Assembly: GCA_037903355.1 (NCBI GenBank)
Contig: JBAJFE010000025.1
Coordinates: 682,001 to 746,000, forward strand
Direction of reading: 5' to 3'
From: Trichuris trichiura
Lineage: Eukaryota > Nematoda > Enoplea > Trichinellida > Trichuridae
Length of the DNA stretch: 64,000 bases
A program made the translations under genes and the position numbers. The notes beneath the pieces were generated by a model. That model worked only from the letters and a program-made list of their open reading frames with translations. It was not told where the DNA came from and ran no database searches. Position 1 is the first letter of the stretch. Each line of letters opens with the position of its first letter. This document shows positions 50,401 to 62,480 of the stretch, piece by piece.

Positions 50401-52446
50401 TAAAAATAAAAAGAAATAAAACGTTTTCAAAGCCTACCATAAACCAAGACTACGCGAACCTAATTATCATTTTGTCCCAAAAATGAAGCAGCGCTTTGCA
50501 AGTCAGTATTTTTTAAGAATGTTGACGCGCTTAATGATTTCCCTAGGTAAAATCGAACCTAGAAACTGTCGCGCAATAAAATGTTCGAGAAACATTAGCC
50601 TTCTAATCATGAGGTGAAGTTGAAGGTCGCTGCACAAATGGCATAAAGCTTGTATCAGGCAAAGGTTTAAACTAAAATGGCAAAAGACGGTTTTTGTCAA
50701 AACTGCTCAGTTCCATTTTTAGCTTTGGCAACAGCATACAAAGCCTACTGTTAAAAAAATAGGATTATAGCAGAGATAGAGATTAACGGTCGGCTGTCTC
50801 ATAAAGGGCACTTTTGATTTTCGTTTCTATTCACCTTTTGATAAGTAGTTTAGAGTGGAAGAATGAACCTGCAAATGACTTTAAACTCAACTGATGAGAA
50901 GAGGCTACGCAATGTCACTTTCAGTCTGTCGGTTGGCGAGCTCGCTGAGCGGTCGGCTCAGCGAGCAGCAGTTTTGATCCGCGATAGTACGAAGTGGATT
51001 ACCTGACAGCAAAGTGCAGCCTACCTTTTCATGGGTGCGTGGCAGACAGCCGACTTGTCCAGCGGGCAGGCTGACCGTGATTACGCGTCAAGTTTACCTG
51101 AGAAGCTAATTGCATCCCTTTGCATCTTCGAAAAGCTTGACTAAGAGGCTGTACTGTGGTCAGCGTTTACGGATGGAGCTTTTATACTTGCCTCTGCTAC
51201 CGGAACCTTATTGAAGACTTGAAAACAAAAGCAGATAAAATGAAGACCATCAATGGCTTTTAATGCTGCATCACTGTGCAGCTACGACCGCATGCACAGG
51301 TAAGACTTGCTTACAGCGAAACATGTTCATATTTTTACAGCGTATTGCAGGGAGAATGAAAATAACTTTTCACTGTCTGACGCACTGACAGTTGCTGAAT
51401 ACTAAGACGAGAAAGAGCAGTGCTGTTTAGTATAGTCAGCTCTTGGCGTCATTCGACTTGGGGTAGGGAGGGCGGGAATAATTTTTTCCAGCAGTTTTTT
51501 TTAAATGGCTTCTTTTCATTGTTCAGTCGAGTAGGTTATAATTCTAACTTTTACTTCGATAACCTTCTGGTAGTGTTGGGCACTGGTGAGCTGCTACGAA
51601 TAACTAAGTGCACCCATAATTATTGTTCATGCACCTTTTATTTGCGCCTTTCCCAGTTTTAAAATTGAACATCTTCAAAGGTCGCAAGCTAAGGCTATTT
51701 CGAGTAATCTTTATAATCTCAACCGACTGCTCAACGTTGCCCAATTACTTTTCCTTCTGAAATGTATCAATGAATTGGCGAAGAATTCAAATGGACTTTT
51801 GCGTAACAATAAACGAGAAGTGTTGAACAGTGCTCCTACCAGAGATAATACTTCAGAAGGTAAGAAATAACCGTGGAGTATACAGCGTCTCGTCGAATCG
51901 GTTTCAGGAACAAAGCGCTCCTACAAGACGCGTTATCCTGGTTGGAGAACAGAACCATTCATGTCCAAATCACGTGAAAACCTGAAAAAAGAAATAATGA
52001 AATAATACGTTTACTGGCAAAGGAAACTTTAAAACTCCAACAGTATAGTTTCACTGGAACACTCGAACGCTGCAAACGGCGACAGTCTATCGTGCTGACG
52101 TTTGTACCTATGCTATTTTTAAAAATAAAATCAACTCTGTGTGTTCTTGATTGCATTTGGCCACAACAGAAAGGCTAGCGCAACTGCTCAACATGACCGT
52201 ACGAACAGTGCAGCACTTCAAAAAGATTCCTGGCCCAACAGTCAGCCGTTCAAATGGAGAAGACAAAATATATCAGCTGCGCGCGGAACAGCAATATTCA
52301 CTGTTTTTCAACTGAAGGACAAACCCTTAACATACATTCACTAAAACTGGGCTATTTTGTAACGGCTAAACGAGTTCCCTCTCGCCAGTAGGACACGTAG
52401 GCTATCACTCGAACATAAATGCCGTACTAGATTCACTTATGATTTG
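41401..52446. other. 11-kb stretch without a recognisable gene
   Basis: I searched both strands for domain signatures and splice-linked frames and recognise none. The longest frame is 172 codons on the minus strand (42659-43177) and overlaps a hydrophobic frame at 43045-43296; neither resembles a known family. A perfect 11-bp hairpin lies at 50940-50966 within a locally GC-rich patch (about 50.91-51.08 kb). The 44.0-50 kb part is AT-rich and featureless by eye. Confidence 0.35.
50940..50966. repeat. Perfect 11-bp hairpin
   Basis: GCTCGCTGAGC and its reverse complement GCTCAGCGAGC enclose a five-base loop (GGTCG). No protein context is apparent. Confidence 0.75.
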
Positions 52447-52451
52447 GCTTT

Positions 52452-52698
52452 TGTGCTTTAGAGTGATGCTCTCACTATTGCAGGACAGAAAAGAGTGGGT
52501 GGCTGAGCAGATGGCCGAGCAGATGGCAGAGTTGATAGGGTAAGTCACGCAGTGCAGACGGAAGCTGGCGCGGTCGAGAAGTGCGTCGGCAATTGCGATA
52601 TAAGCGTACTACGGGGGGTTTTGGCGTCGTCGTTGTTATTGTGTCTGTCCGAGTTAGCTTGAATAAAGAGTTTCGTGTACTGGAGCTGTGAAATAACA
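52452..52698 (+). mobile_element. Solo LTR, copy 1 (247 bp)
   Basis: Starts TGTGC and ends TAACA, so it has the TG...CA ends of a long terminal repeat. It is flanked by the 5-bp direct repeat GCTTT (52447-52451 and 52699-52703). An AATAAA is present about 40 bp before the 3' end, as expected for the LTR polyadenylation signal. A second copy of identical length lies at 59926-60172. No internal gag or pol lies next to either copy, so each is probably left by LTR-LTR recombination. A 5-bp duplication fits several LTR superfamilies; I cannot choose. Confidence 0.85.
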
Positions 52699-52703
52699 GC
52701 TTT

Positions 52704-54189
52704 CCAAATCAACGTGGACAATACGAGCACATGCTATAAAGGAAGTCTGAAATTATGCTACGTTATTAATATAAAACGTAGCAATTTGGCAGACTTACAT
52801 TAAAGAGTCCAGCTATCAACTGTAAATACAACACTTCCTAATGGGCACATAGCTTTTAATTGTGCTTTTAAACTCTCTAAGCATTCTGTTCTATAAATGC
52901 GCGACTATTTTTGAACAGAGCTATCGGCATCATCCTCCTCCTCTGTTCTTCAAGGAGCAGCTATTCCGCGGTCAGCAACTTTGCGGCGTAAACACTGACC
53001 TTTCAAAAAACAGCGAACTGCAAGCATCTGCTATTTGTCTCAATTCGTCGCTTCCATTTTAAGTGACTTTGCCGAACGCTACATCGGCTTGTGCGTTCCA
53101 ACTTTGCACAGAGACGAAGTCGTTTTTGAAAGGGTTAATGCCGATCGTAACGCATAAATAAACGTACAATAGTCTGGCCGGTCATGTAAATCTAAGGCAA
53201 AAACCAGGAGTGCAAACAAAACATACTTGCACAAGTTATCAATATTGAACACGTAGCTTTTTCTTAGACGCTGAAAGTTATTATTATTAAAAACTCTGCT
53301 TACAAAAGCTGAACCGATATTTACGCGTAGTAAGATCACCTCATTTGCAGTAGATGATTCTTACGGAATCAGGAACGGTAATTACCAACACTTGTACGAT
53401 CTTGCGGAAACGTATTTACCGTACACATACCTATCAGGCACTTGTAAAAGTAACTGCTGCTTCACCAGTTCATAACTGAAAACTATTTTAGAATTAACGC
53501 TTACCCTACAGTGTTTGTGCAACAAATTTTTAAGGAGCCAAATAAAGTTACCCTTTTTCTACAATATTTGCCGCGCCCAATTCTGTGAAGACAAGAAAAA
53601 ATAATTGAAATTAATTTAATCCGACATTCAAACCATCAAAGACAACTCGCAACATCAAAGAAGATACTTTGGAACCGGATGTCAGCGACTAATGATGATA
53701 CAACAAAGTTCATAGCACACAAGGTGGCGCTGATTGACATGAAAAAATGTACACGCATCAAAGCCAGTAAAGTTCACTCATCGAACTACCTTAAAATGTA
53801 CAGTAATATAGAAGTCTCCATCAACAGCGAGTGGCGCTACGCTCTCACTGAACACTGACGTACGAACTGTTCGGAAGACGAACAGAGCAATGAATTGATG
53901 CTGTTTCAATCGGAGGATCGCTGCTATCCATTCCGAAGAACAACTTCGTCATCATCGTGTGATGAACAAATCTTTTGCACCAAAACGGTAAATCAGCACC
54001 ACAAAAGGGCATCAGTGTAACCACGGTCCATCTTGCATTCAACCAGCACCTCATGCCCACTGAGGCAATTCTGCCATGCAAAGGTCTCTATTTTCGTTAT
54101 GTGGAACAAACGTACAAGCACCATCATTACTCAAGTAAAAGCAACTGCATCCCACCGCAGTACAAATAAAACAAAGACAGAACATAGGA
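52704..54189. other. Intergenic region, nothing recognised
   Basis: No coding signature on either strand and no strong repeat seen before the tandem block. Confidence 0.35.
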
Positions 54190-55600
54190 CAGGCAGGCGT
54201 CCAACAACATCCGATCAACCGTAGGACAGAACCTACGAAGAAAATTTTTCAGTTCTTGTCCATTCACGGCTGGATCTCATAAGACTGCAATGTATTTTCA
54301 GGAGATATACAAGCTCAAAAATACTCCACGTGCGCTAGCACAAAAACCGCACAGCCAATGCCAGTGACATGTCAAATTCTATCCTCGTACTACTGGAAGT
54401 CCCTGAACGCGACATAACATTCTCACGGCACTAAACAGTTAAGAAACCTCACAAGGTTACCACGACGGCAGATAACACCGAATGCACCTAAGTATATTCC
54501 ATCAACCGTTCTTCAGAGCCTATGGAAAAAGCTGCTTAGTTCCTGTCCATTAATGGCTTTTCTTTACAAGCCTGCGATCAATTGCCCGCATATAACAAGT
54601 GCACGAATACATCACATGCCGCTGACACTGAACAGGTAATGCCAGCGAAACCTATGCTTTTCCTTTTCCTATCCGCCTATTACCGCGTGCTATTGAACGT
54701 GCTATATCATTCGATCAGGGCACCTAAAAGCTAAGCACCCTTAACAGAGACGGCACGGCGTCAGATAGAGAAAGCAGGCGCCCAATTATATCCGATCAGC
54801 TAGTGGGCAAAACCTACGCAGATAATCCACTGGTTCTTGTCCATCCACAGCTTTCCTTTATAAACCAGCCATGTAATTGAAGCATACAACCGCAGGAATA
54901 CTCAACGTGGCGTTAACGCAAAAACGGCACTGCCAACGCCACTTCCAAACGTTTCCACTATCCCCTTATCGAGCGACAATGAACGTGCCATGCAATTCGC
55001 TGCATATTCATCACACTCCATGGAGAAGTCCGTTCAGTTCTTCGCCATCAAGCCCAACTCTAGACAGCCACGGCTAATGCCATTCCCTCTGTTGTTCACA
55101 ACTCCCTACCAAGTACTGCTGAACAATCCATATCATCCGTTCAGGCCATCTCAGACATAAGCAGCCTTCACAAAGGCTGCATAGCCGCGCATAAGACAAA
55201 CAGGCGTCTAACTATACCCGATCAGCCGTTGCGCAGAACCCAAGGAAAAAACTATTCAGTTTCTATCCATTGGTTCCTGTGCATTAACGGTTCGCTTTCG
55301 AATGCCTGCGATATACTGTTCGGAGAATACAAGGCTACGAATACTCCACATGGCGTTGGCTTACAACTTGCAGACAACGCAAGTTACACTTCTTTTCGTG
55401 TGCCCCCTTTAACGGATGTCACTACAGATGCCATATGATTCCTTCAGAGTGCAGCTGAGGCATACTCAAGCCCCACAAAGCCTCCAATGCGGGGCACAGA
55501 ACTGGCAGCTGCTCAAGCGCATGGCAATGGCCGCTGGGCAGAACCTACGGAGACAATCCATTGGTTCTTGTCCATTAACGTCGCTCATAACCTGAGGAAC
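54190..55600 (+). repeat. Degenerate tandem repeat, units of about 290 bp (block 1)
   Basis: The unit hallmark, CCGATCAGCCGTTGGGCAG then AACCTACG and, 20-30 bp later, TTCTTGTCCATTAACGG, recurs in diverged form near 54211, 54497, 54787, 55216 and 55515, with a truncated unit near 55017. Between hallmarks each unit also carries CGAATACTCCACATGGCG and ATATCATTCGATCAGGGC. Spacing between full units is about 286-294 bp. Units differ by many substitutions and small indels, so this is an old array. Confidence 0.8.
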
Positions 55601-57167
55601 ACCTGCAGAAGACATACAACGGCAAAAGTACACCACTGGCAATGGCATGCACCTGTCAGCATGAAGAAGCCAAATACTGTTGGGCAGACAAGGTGACAAT
55701 GTTCATCTGATCATCAGAGTATCCTTCTCGTTCCTACCACAATATCTTCTTTCCAGTTCACTATCCTTCAGGAGCTACAACAGCAACGAAGTGGTAGTCG
55801 TCTTGCCAACTGAACAGTTTTGCGTCGACTTTTGTAAGCTATATGTCACGCCGTATTAGAAAGCCAATATCATTATCATGTCATATCGCCAATGCTGGAG
55901 AAGAAGGTCAATGTAGGTTAAAGAACTGAGCCAATGTACTCAATATGTATATAGTCACCATCGTTGAAAAGCTGGAAAGCTTTCCATTGTGGAAAACTAG
56001 AGTACAAAGGCGAACAGCAGGAGTGTATATCTTTGCGCCATCCCGTCAGAATGTCAGCCTCTCAATCCGGTCGCCATATTTCACAACGCTGTCTCCCAGA
56101 ATGGTCACATAAAATATACAGCATATCGTTTTCGATCAGTTTACCCAAACAAAAAAAGGGGTAAGACTGGCGAACATGCCACTTCAGGGCAGAAAGCGCC
56201 AAAGGACAACCCACTTTATGGAAGCTGTCCACAATGTACGCTAACTGCACGTAAATCAGCAATCAAAATGAAAACAAAATTCGTTGGCGACTATTTTGCA
56301 CACGACCAGTTTTCCGATTGTGTACAAAGCTGAACTCCGATAACGTTGTCGGAACTGCACTGCCGTCTCTTAGATATCAACGTCTTGTCCACTGGGCAAT
56401 CTTCTATTCAGTACAGTTCTCCAGGCGCCAACCAATCTGCTACTAATAGTATTTACTTGGTAGTCAACTTTCATCAGCGTAGAATTCATGCGGAAACCAC
56501 CATAAGCGTCCGCCGTCTCAACTCCATAAGCAGCAACGCTACGAAAGCTCAGAGCATTGGCAAAAGGATGTTACCCGCAATCGACAGAGACTGTTCGCCC
56601 TGCGAAAGCTGAATGATATTAGTTCATCGTGTTGGTGACATCGCTATTCCCACACGACGAGGCAATCTGATCGACCTCATACGCAGCAATGGAATATCGT
56701 ATGGTTATACGTTCGCCTTCGGTAACAATTCCATTGACCAGTCCACTATTGCTATTGTTCATCTGATCATCAGAGTATCAAATATCGTAATATGGCTACT
56801 GGCGCTCTGATTTATTGTAAACTACGCAAGCGAACTGCACACCAAGCCGCAACATCCAGACAACACACCAAATGCCAACGCGTAACCAGCTGAACACCAA
56901 CTGCAGCTGAAACCTACAGTTAATTAACTCGCAGGTTCCAACACTTCCGGATTATCGTTTCACCCGAAATTATTGCCTTCCAGGTACTTTAAACGCTGTT
57001 TAAACGCGTTCAACGAATTATGTCCTCATATTGCAGACTATACCTCTGATCCCCTTATGCTGCATATTTTACAGATAAGAAAGCGTCGAAAGCAATGATA
57101 GACGTGGCGGCATTTAACTACTACCACAAAGCAGGTGCACCATTGAGAACATGGCCACTAGATCGTC
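54190..57167 (+). repeat. Large duplicated block, copy 1
   Basis: This block (tandem array plus about 1.7 kb of unique-looking sequence from about 55440) recurs at about 61190-64000, offset by about 6.83-6.87 kb. By eye the right-hand part, 55860-57167, matches 62692-64000 at roughly 98 percent with a few small indels, while the tandem part is clearly more diverged. The true right border cannot be seen because the second copy is cut by the window edge. Frames of 88 and 65 codons inside it (56346-56810) have no known motif. Confidence 0.88.
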
Positions 57168-59677
57168 AACGTTTTTCACATCGACATAGACCAACGGCGA
57201 GCCAGTAGTGGGCACAACGGAGCAATGAATAAGAATTGCTACGCCTTGAGAACACTGGCGCAAACGCGGGAAAGCAGGTATTTTGTTAAGCTATTAGTAA
57301 GTCATTCCGTAAACAGTTCTCTGCATATAAGGAGACTATTCCTACCACTTTAGCGTGCAAAACAGCGCGCCCCCGCAAGCAAGGGCGCCCACGCGCATTC
57401 TTTTAGACAAACTAATTCCTATTGGTCAATTCAGGAAAAGTGATTCATGCAACAGCTATATAAGAGCTGCATTTGCGCAGCGCGAGAGCGTTGCTTGTTG
57501 CGTGGGCGTTCTGATGGGTGACTCATGTCGCTGCCGCTGATAAATATTAGCAGGTCGGCCAGTTTAGTCGAGCGCTCAAGCTTCCCGAAGCACCTTGCAA
57601 TCGGTACGTATGCCTTCAAATTGTATTTACATGTCTCACGTCCGTAGGAAATGTTCCTTCTTTGAGTATTGTCGTACTGCTAGCCTTAGTTAAGTAAAGT
57701 TTTAGTGTGTGCTACGGCATAGTAGACAGAGATGGCTGAAAATGAGTTTTTCCTTACACACCGATCAGGCTAGCTGGTTTCAAAATCCGTCTGTACTGTT
57801 CATTGGCACCATAGTGAGACAGCGTAAACGAGAAGAGGCTTCTATTGCTGTTTGTGAGCAAGACGCTAATGTTTTCATCGGCTTCGGTAAAACCGAAAGC
57901 AGCTGAGCCAGACAGACAGTTGAGTAAAGCGTTTTGAAATCTGGGTGACTCATCACGCTAGTTTTTCATTGGGCTCTTTACCGTGGTGACGGTGAGTTTG
58001 CAGACAACAACATGATAAGAGTTATCTGAAAACCAAAAAGACGAAGATCAATTCGTTTTGTTTGAATCACAAAGTGAGTCATCACAGATAGTAACGGCGT
58101 TGGCGTATTGTCGACCAGACACGTCGCTCAGAGCGGCGTCTTCGTTATCGCCATGTTTTTTCTCTTGATAGGATGATTCACTGACTTCCTCTTTCTCACC
58201 GAATAATCATTGAGACTTCGTGTTTATGTGAGTAACCTGCGAATTGTTTAATTTCAGAATCCGCCCGCAAGCGCCTTCACGCTGACATTCGCTACTTTCT
58301 TTGAACGTCTAGTGTCGGTGTTTGTAATCATAGCGTTTCTTTCGGAAACGTATAGCAACAAACGACTGGTAGAAAAGCACTAATGTTCATTACTCCAAGA
58401 CGTGGCTTCATGAATGGACAAAGAATAGCGGACGTTCGCTGTTGGACGAGATGGTTTCCAGCTGCCAACATATACATGGATTCCCAGAATCTCTACCAGA
58501 TAGCACAGTTGAACTCACCCATCGCAATAATGAAGTAAATTTTGCGAAGAAGCCTAATGAGTGCATATCAAGATGAATAGACCATGAATGGCGTCGGTAA
58601 AAACGTATGGAGATCGACAGGACAAAAAGTCACTTACGAAGGGCAATGAGCCAATACTGACTACTCGTAAAAGATTCAGTACAGTAGCAGAATATCCAGT
58701 GCGGTATATGCTTCAATAAATGCAAGACATTTGGACAAACGCAAGCAAAGATTCAAGAGTGACTCACTAGTCTGCACCACTGAAAAGTCAATTGCATAAA
58801 AGAGAGCTCAACCAACTTCGCATTGGCAAACAGGCAGCAGCACACCAACGGCAAAAAAACTTTGGGCGACAGCTTGTTGGAGCACGTCAGAAAACACGGA
58901 TAGCAAGAACGTACCCCAATAAACATTGTTTCGATGCAATGCTGGCTTCTATGGCGGAGGAAGCCATGTGTCGCGCAGTGGTTCGAGCTGAACTGGCGTG
59001 AAGTCTAAGGATGCATAACGATGCCCTGCTTTTACTCGTTAATCCTTCTTCGTTTTAATGAATGAAACCCGATCGTCAGTGATATGCTTCATCAACAAGG
59101 CAAGCGTCCCCGAAGAGAGCTGCTTATGTTGTGGCAACCGGAAGAGGAAGTTGACTTCTGTGATAGTGTTGACAACGCCTGCGCTGCACCCGCCTTTTCT
59201 CACCTGCAGCATAGAAGTATGATCTCACGCTGTACAAAAACCTCGGGATGATATGCCAACCGGAAGAAGCAACCATGTTAAGGACAAACATGCTCAACAT
59301 GATGGTTCTGTTCTTCAATGCATACGAAGCAGTTTTTTCATGATCAGACCAATTATTCGTGGAGGTTCGCCGAATGAGTGGTTTACCTCGAGTAGGCATT
59401 GAACCAGCTAACATTGTGCTTTACCGAAAAACTATTGCTGTTCAAACGTCAATACGACCAGACTTGCGGTCGCGGCCTTCATTAGCTGGAAGGGTTGTTC
59501 ACGAACCGCAGTGCCCTTGAGAGAGGATATTCTGTCACGTGAGACGGGGAAAGAACCCGTATTCTTCGTGTTGTCCTGTTCGAAGAACTATATTTCGCAC
59601 GTTGATACGCTCAAGTCCTTGCCAAACGACATACAATACTTGTGATTCAGTATATCTCCCGAAGATATTGTGGATGC
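57168..59677. other. Spacer between duplicated blocks, nothing recognised
   Basis: A segment around 57455-57720 (CTATATAAG motif, then GC-rich sequence) has the look of a promoter or LTR but lacks a second copy or target duplication here. No coding signature is seen. The part up to about 57.2 kb and beyond may belong to the duplicated block, whose end is unknown. Confidence 0.3.
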
Positions 59678-59835
59678 TTATAAAGAAGAGCCGTTAATGG
59701 ACAAGAACCAATGGACTCTTTCCATAGGTTCTGCCCAACGGCCAAGGGCATGCGGTCCAATATAGAGAATATAGAGAATAGCCGTGATTGGACAAGAACC
59801 AGTAGATTATCTCTACAGATTCTGCCCATCGATTA
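59678..59835 (-). repeat. Isolated inverted partial units of the 290-bp repeat
   Basis: Read on the minus strand, this stretch contains GTTGGGCAGAACCTATGGA followed by CATTGGTTCTTGTCCATTAA, the repeat hallmark. A second partial hallmark (TGGGCAGAATCTGTAGAGA, then TTCTTGTCCAATCACGG) lies next to it. It lies between the two direct blocks and in the opposite orientation. Confidence 0.8.
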
Positions 59836-59925
59836 TTCGCATACGATTATTAGCGCAAGTTGCTTCGGTGCAAAACTGACTGACTTTCATGTTGCGCAAA
59901 ATTTCATATTCTTAGGTGAACAACT

Positions 59926-60172
59926 TGTGCATTAGAATGATGCTCTCACTATTGCAGGACAGAAAAGAGTGGGTGGCTGAGCAGATGGCCGAGCAGATGG
60001 CAGAGTTGATAGGGTAAGTCACGCAGCGCAGACGGAAGCTGGCGCGGTCGAGAAGTGCGTCGGCAATTGCGATATAAGCGTACTACGGGGGGTTTTGGCG
60101 TTGTCGTTGTTATTGTGTCTGTCCGAGTTAGCTTGAATAAAGAGTTTCGTGTACTGAAGCTGTGAAATAACA
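59926..60172 (+). mobile_element. Solo LTR, copy 2 (247 bp)
   Basis: Nearly identical to 52452-52698 and of identical length, with the same TG...CA ends and internal AATAAA. It is flanked by its own 5-bp duplication CAACT (59921-59925 and 60173-60177), which differs from that of copy 1. It was therefore an independent insertion and not part of the segmental duplication. Confidence 0.85.
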
Positions 60173-60177
60173 CAACT

Positions 60178-61189
60178 CTTAAATGCGCCTTCGTTCCTAA
60201 AGCGTGGAATATTTCTTCCCAATTTACTTTGTTGCACTTATTTTCAAGATTTCCACAGCTTGATTGTTCAACGTCATATTAAGAGCTGACTTAAGCGGAT
60301 TTAAGCAACTAGTTTATACATTTAGAGCACTGGAAAGGCCGTGCACAACAACAACCAAGATTATGCTGCAGTACCTGTTAATCAGGGACACTAATTCTAG
60401 ACACTTCTAAGTGGGATGATAAAGGTGAAGTTAAGTAGTCCTTACAGGCGTTATTCCGCGAGTTGCGAAAAACAAAGGAAAATGTCAACAGAGGGAACGT
60501 GAAGTTTTGGATGGCATATCTTAAAGAGGTACAGAAAAGGTCATTCTAAAATAATAGTCAACGTTTGTAGCGACAGTTCATGCCTTTCTGGAAACAAAGA
60601 CAATTGATTTATTTGCAGTGTTAATACGACGACGGCTTTATACAGGATAAAACGATGTCCAGGTGCATTTTTTCGCGCCTAATGTGAGTAAGAATAGGTA
60701 CAGTTATTTTGAAAACAAACCTCTTTTCCAGGTCGAATCAATGGCAATTTAAGCACGCCCACTGATTTCGGGGGAAGCTGGTGCGTTTTGCAAACGAGTG
60801 AAGCCTAAGTGTCCTCAATAGGAAATGGCATTCTTATGGCGATGAAAACGGCAGTAGGCGAGCAATAAGTTTCAGAAACTCGTCAAGACTTTGAAAGAAC
60901 AAAACGCGGTTTACTATAACATGCGCACACAATGCAAGTTCAGGTTTTCGTATTGATTTGCTTGCAGACGTTGTGGACGATCAGGAAGGTTACTGCAAAC
61001 TTTATCGCAAGTGAAGGTCGAAGGAAGGAGACTCGCAAAGGTCATTTCCTTATGCATCACCGTGCGTAGATACAACTGACGTGGTCAACAACAATGAGAT
61101 TTAATAGCCAAAATTCAGAAAAGAAAAACAGACCTAAATCCAGAGCACGTCAACGAATTACCACAACCGAGTAAACATATATCTAATAT
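60178..61189. other. Intergenic region, nothing recognised
   Basis: No coding signature, RNA gene or repeat recognised. Confidence 0.35.
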
Positions 61190-62480
61190 GCGAACTATCA
61201 ATGGTGCCAGTGCAAACGCGAGTGACATTTCCTCTCCTATCCCCCTACTACTGGGAGTCTCTGACCGTGACATATCATTCGTTAAGGCCACCAAAAAGTT
61301 CAGAAATCTTCTGAAGACAGATAGCACGGCGGCAAATAGGACTGGCAGGCGGCTAATTACATGCGATCAGCCGTTGGGCAGAACCTACGCAAAAAGCTGT
61401 GTAGTTCTTGTCCATTAACGGCGTTTCTTTACAAGCCTGCGATGAATTGCCCGCATATAACAAGGGCACGAATACTTCACATGGCGATGACACTGAACAG
61501 GTAGCGCCAGATCCACTTATGCTTTTCCTTGTCCTATCCGCCCATTACCAGGTGCCACTGAACGTGCTATATCATTCGATCAGGGCACCTAAAAGTTAAG
61601 CACCCTTCACAAGGATAGTAGCGCGGCGGATAGCGCAAGCGGGTTCCAAATTACATCCGATCAACCGTTGGGAAGAACCTATGGAAATAATCCACTGGTT
61701 TTTGTCCATTCACAGCTTTCCTTCATAAGCTTGCTTCATAATTGAATTACACAAGTGCAGGAATACTCCACATGGCGTTGGCGCGTAGACGCCATTGGCA
61801 AAACCACTTGGACAGCTTTGCCCCATCCAGTTTTTGGGTGACAAGGAATGTACCACGCCATTCCTTACATGTTGGGAAGAATCCACGAGGAAACTTGTTT
61901 AGTTCCTTACAATTAACGGTGATAATGGACAGACAGTGCCAACGCCATTTCCACTGTTCTTCATATCCTCCGCCAAGTACCGTCGAACATTCCATGTTAT
62001 TCCCTCAGGGAATCTCAGAGATAAGCATCCTTCACAAAGGCTGCATGACGGGGCATAGGACAAGCAGGCGTCTAACTAGATTCGATCAGCCGTTAGCCAG
62101 AACCGACGGAGAAACCTATTCAGTTCCTATCCATTAACGGTTCCCCTTTGAATGCCTGCGATATATTGCTCTGAGAATACTAGGCTACGAATACTCCACA
62201 TGGCGTTGGCTTAAAACTTGCAGACAACGCCAGTTACATTTCTTTTCGTGTGTTCCCTTTACCGGGTGCCACTCCAAATGCAATATGATTTGTTCAGAGT
62301 GCAGCCGAGGCATAATCTGACCCCACAACGCCCTCAACGCGGCGCACAGAACTGGCAGCTGCTCAAGCGCATGGCAGTGGCCGCTGGGCAGAACCTACGG
62401 AGACAATCCATTGGTTCTTGTCCATTAACGTCACTTATAACCTGAGGAATACGTGCAGAAGACATACAAGGACAAAGGTA
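61190..62480 (+). repeat. Degenerate tandem repeat, units of about 290 bp (block 2)
   Basis: The same hallmarks as in block 1 recur near 61367, 61660, 61870 (truncated), 62085 and 62385, in the same order and orientation. Block 2 lacks some sequence relative to block 1 but is otherwise colinear. Confidence 0.8.

Noticed and set aside
54190..55600. CRISPR-like array
   Set aside because: The units are about 290 bp, diverged along their length and lack short identical repeats with unique spacers. The organism is a eukaryote.
56346..56810. Open frames of 88 and 65 codons inside the duplicated block
   Set aside because: The second frame is shifted by a small indel in the other copy (near 63575), and neither shows a known motif. 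Conservation of the first reflects recent duplication.
57455..57720. Possible LTR or promoter (TATATAAG motif)
   Set aside because: No second copy, defined TG...CA ends or target duplication could be shown in the window.
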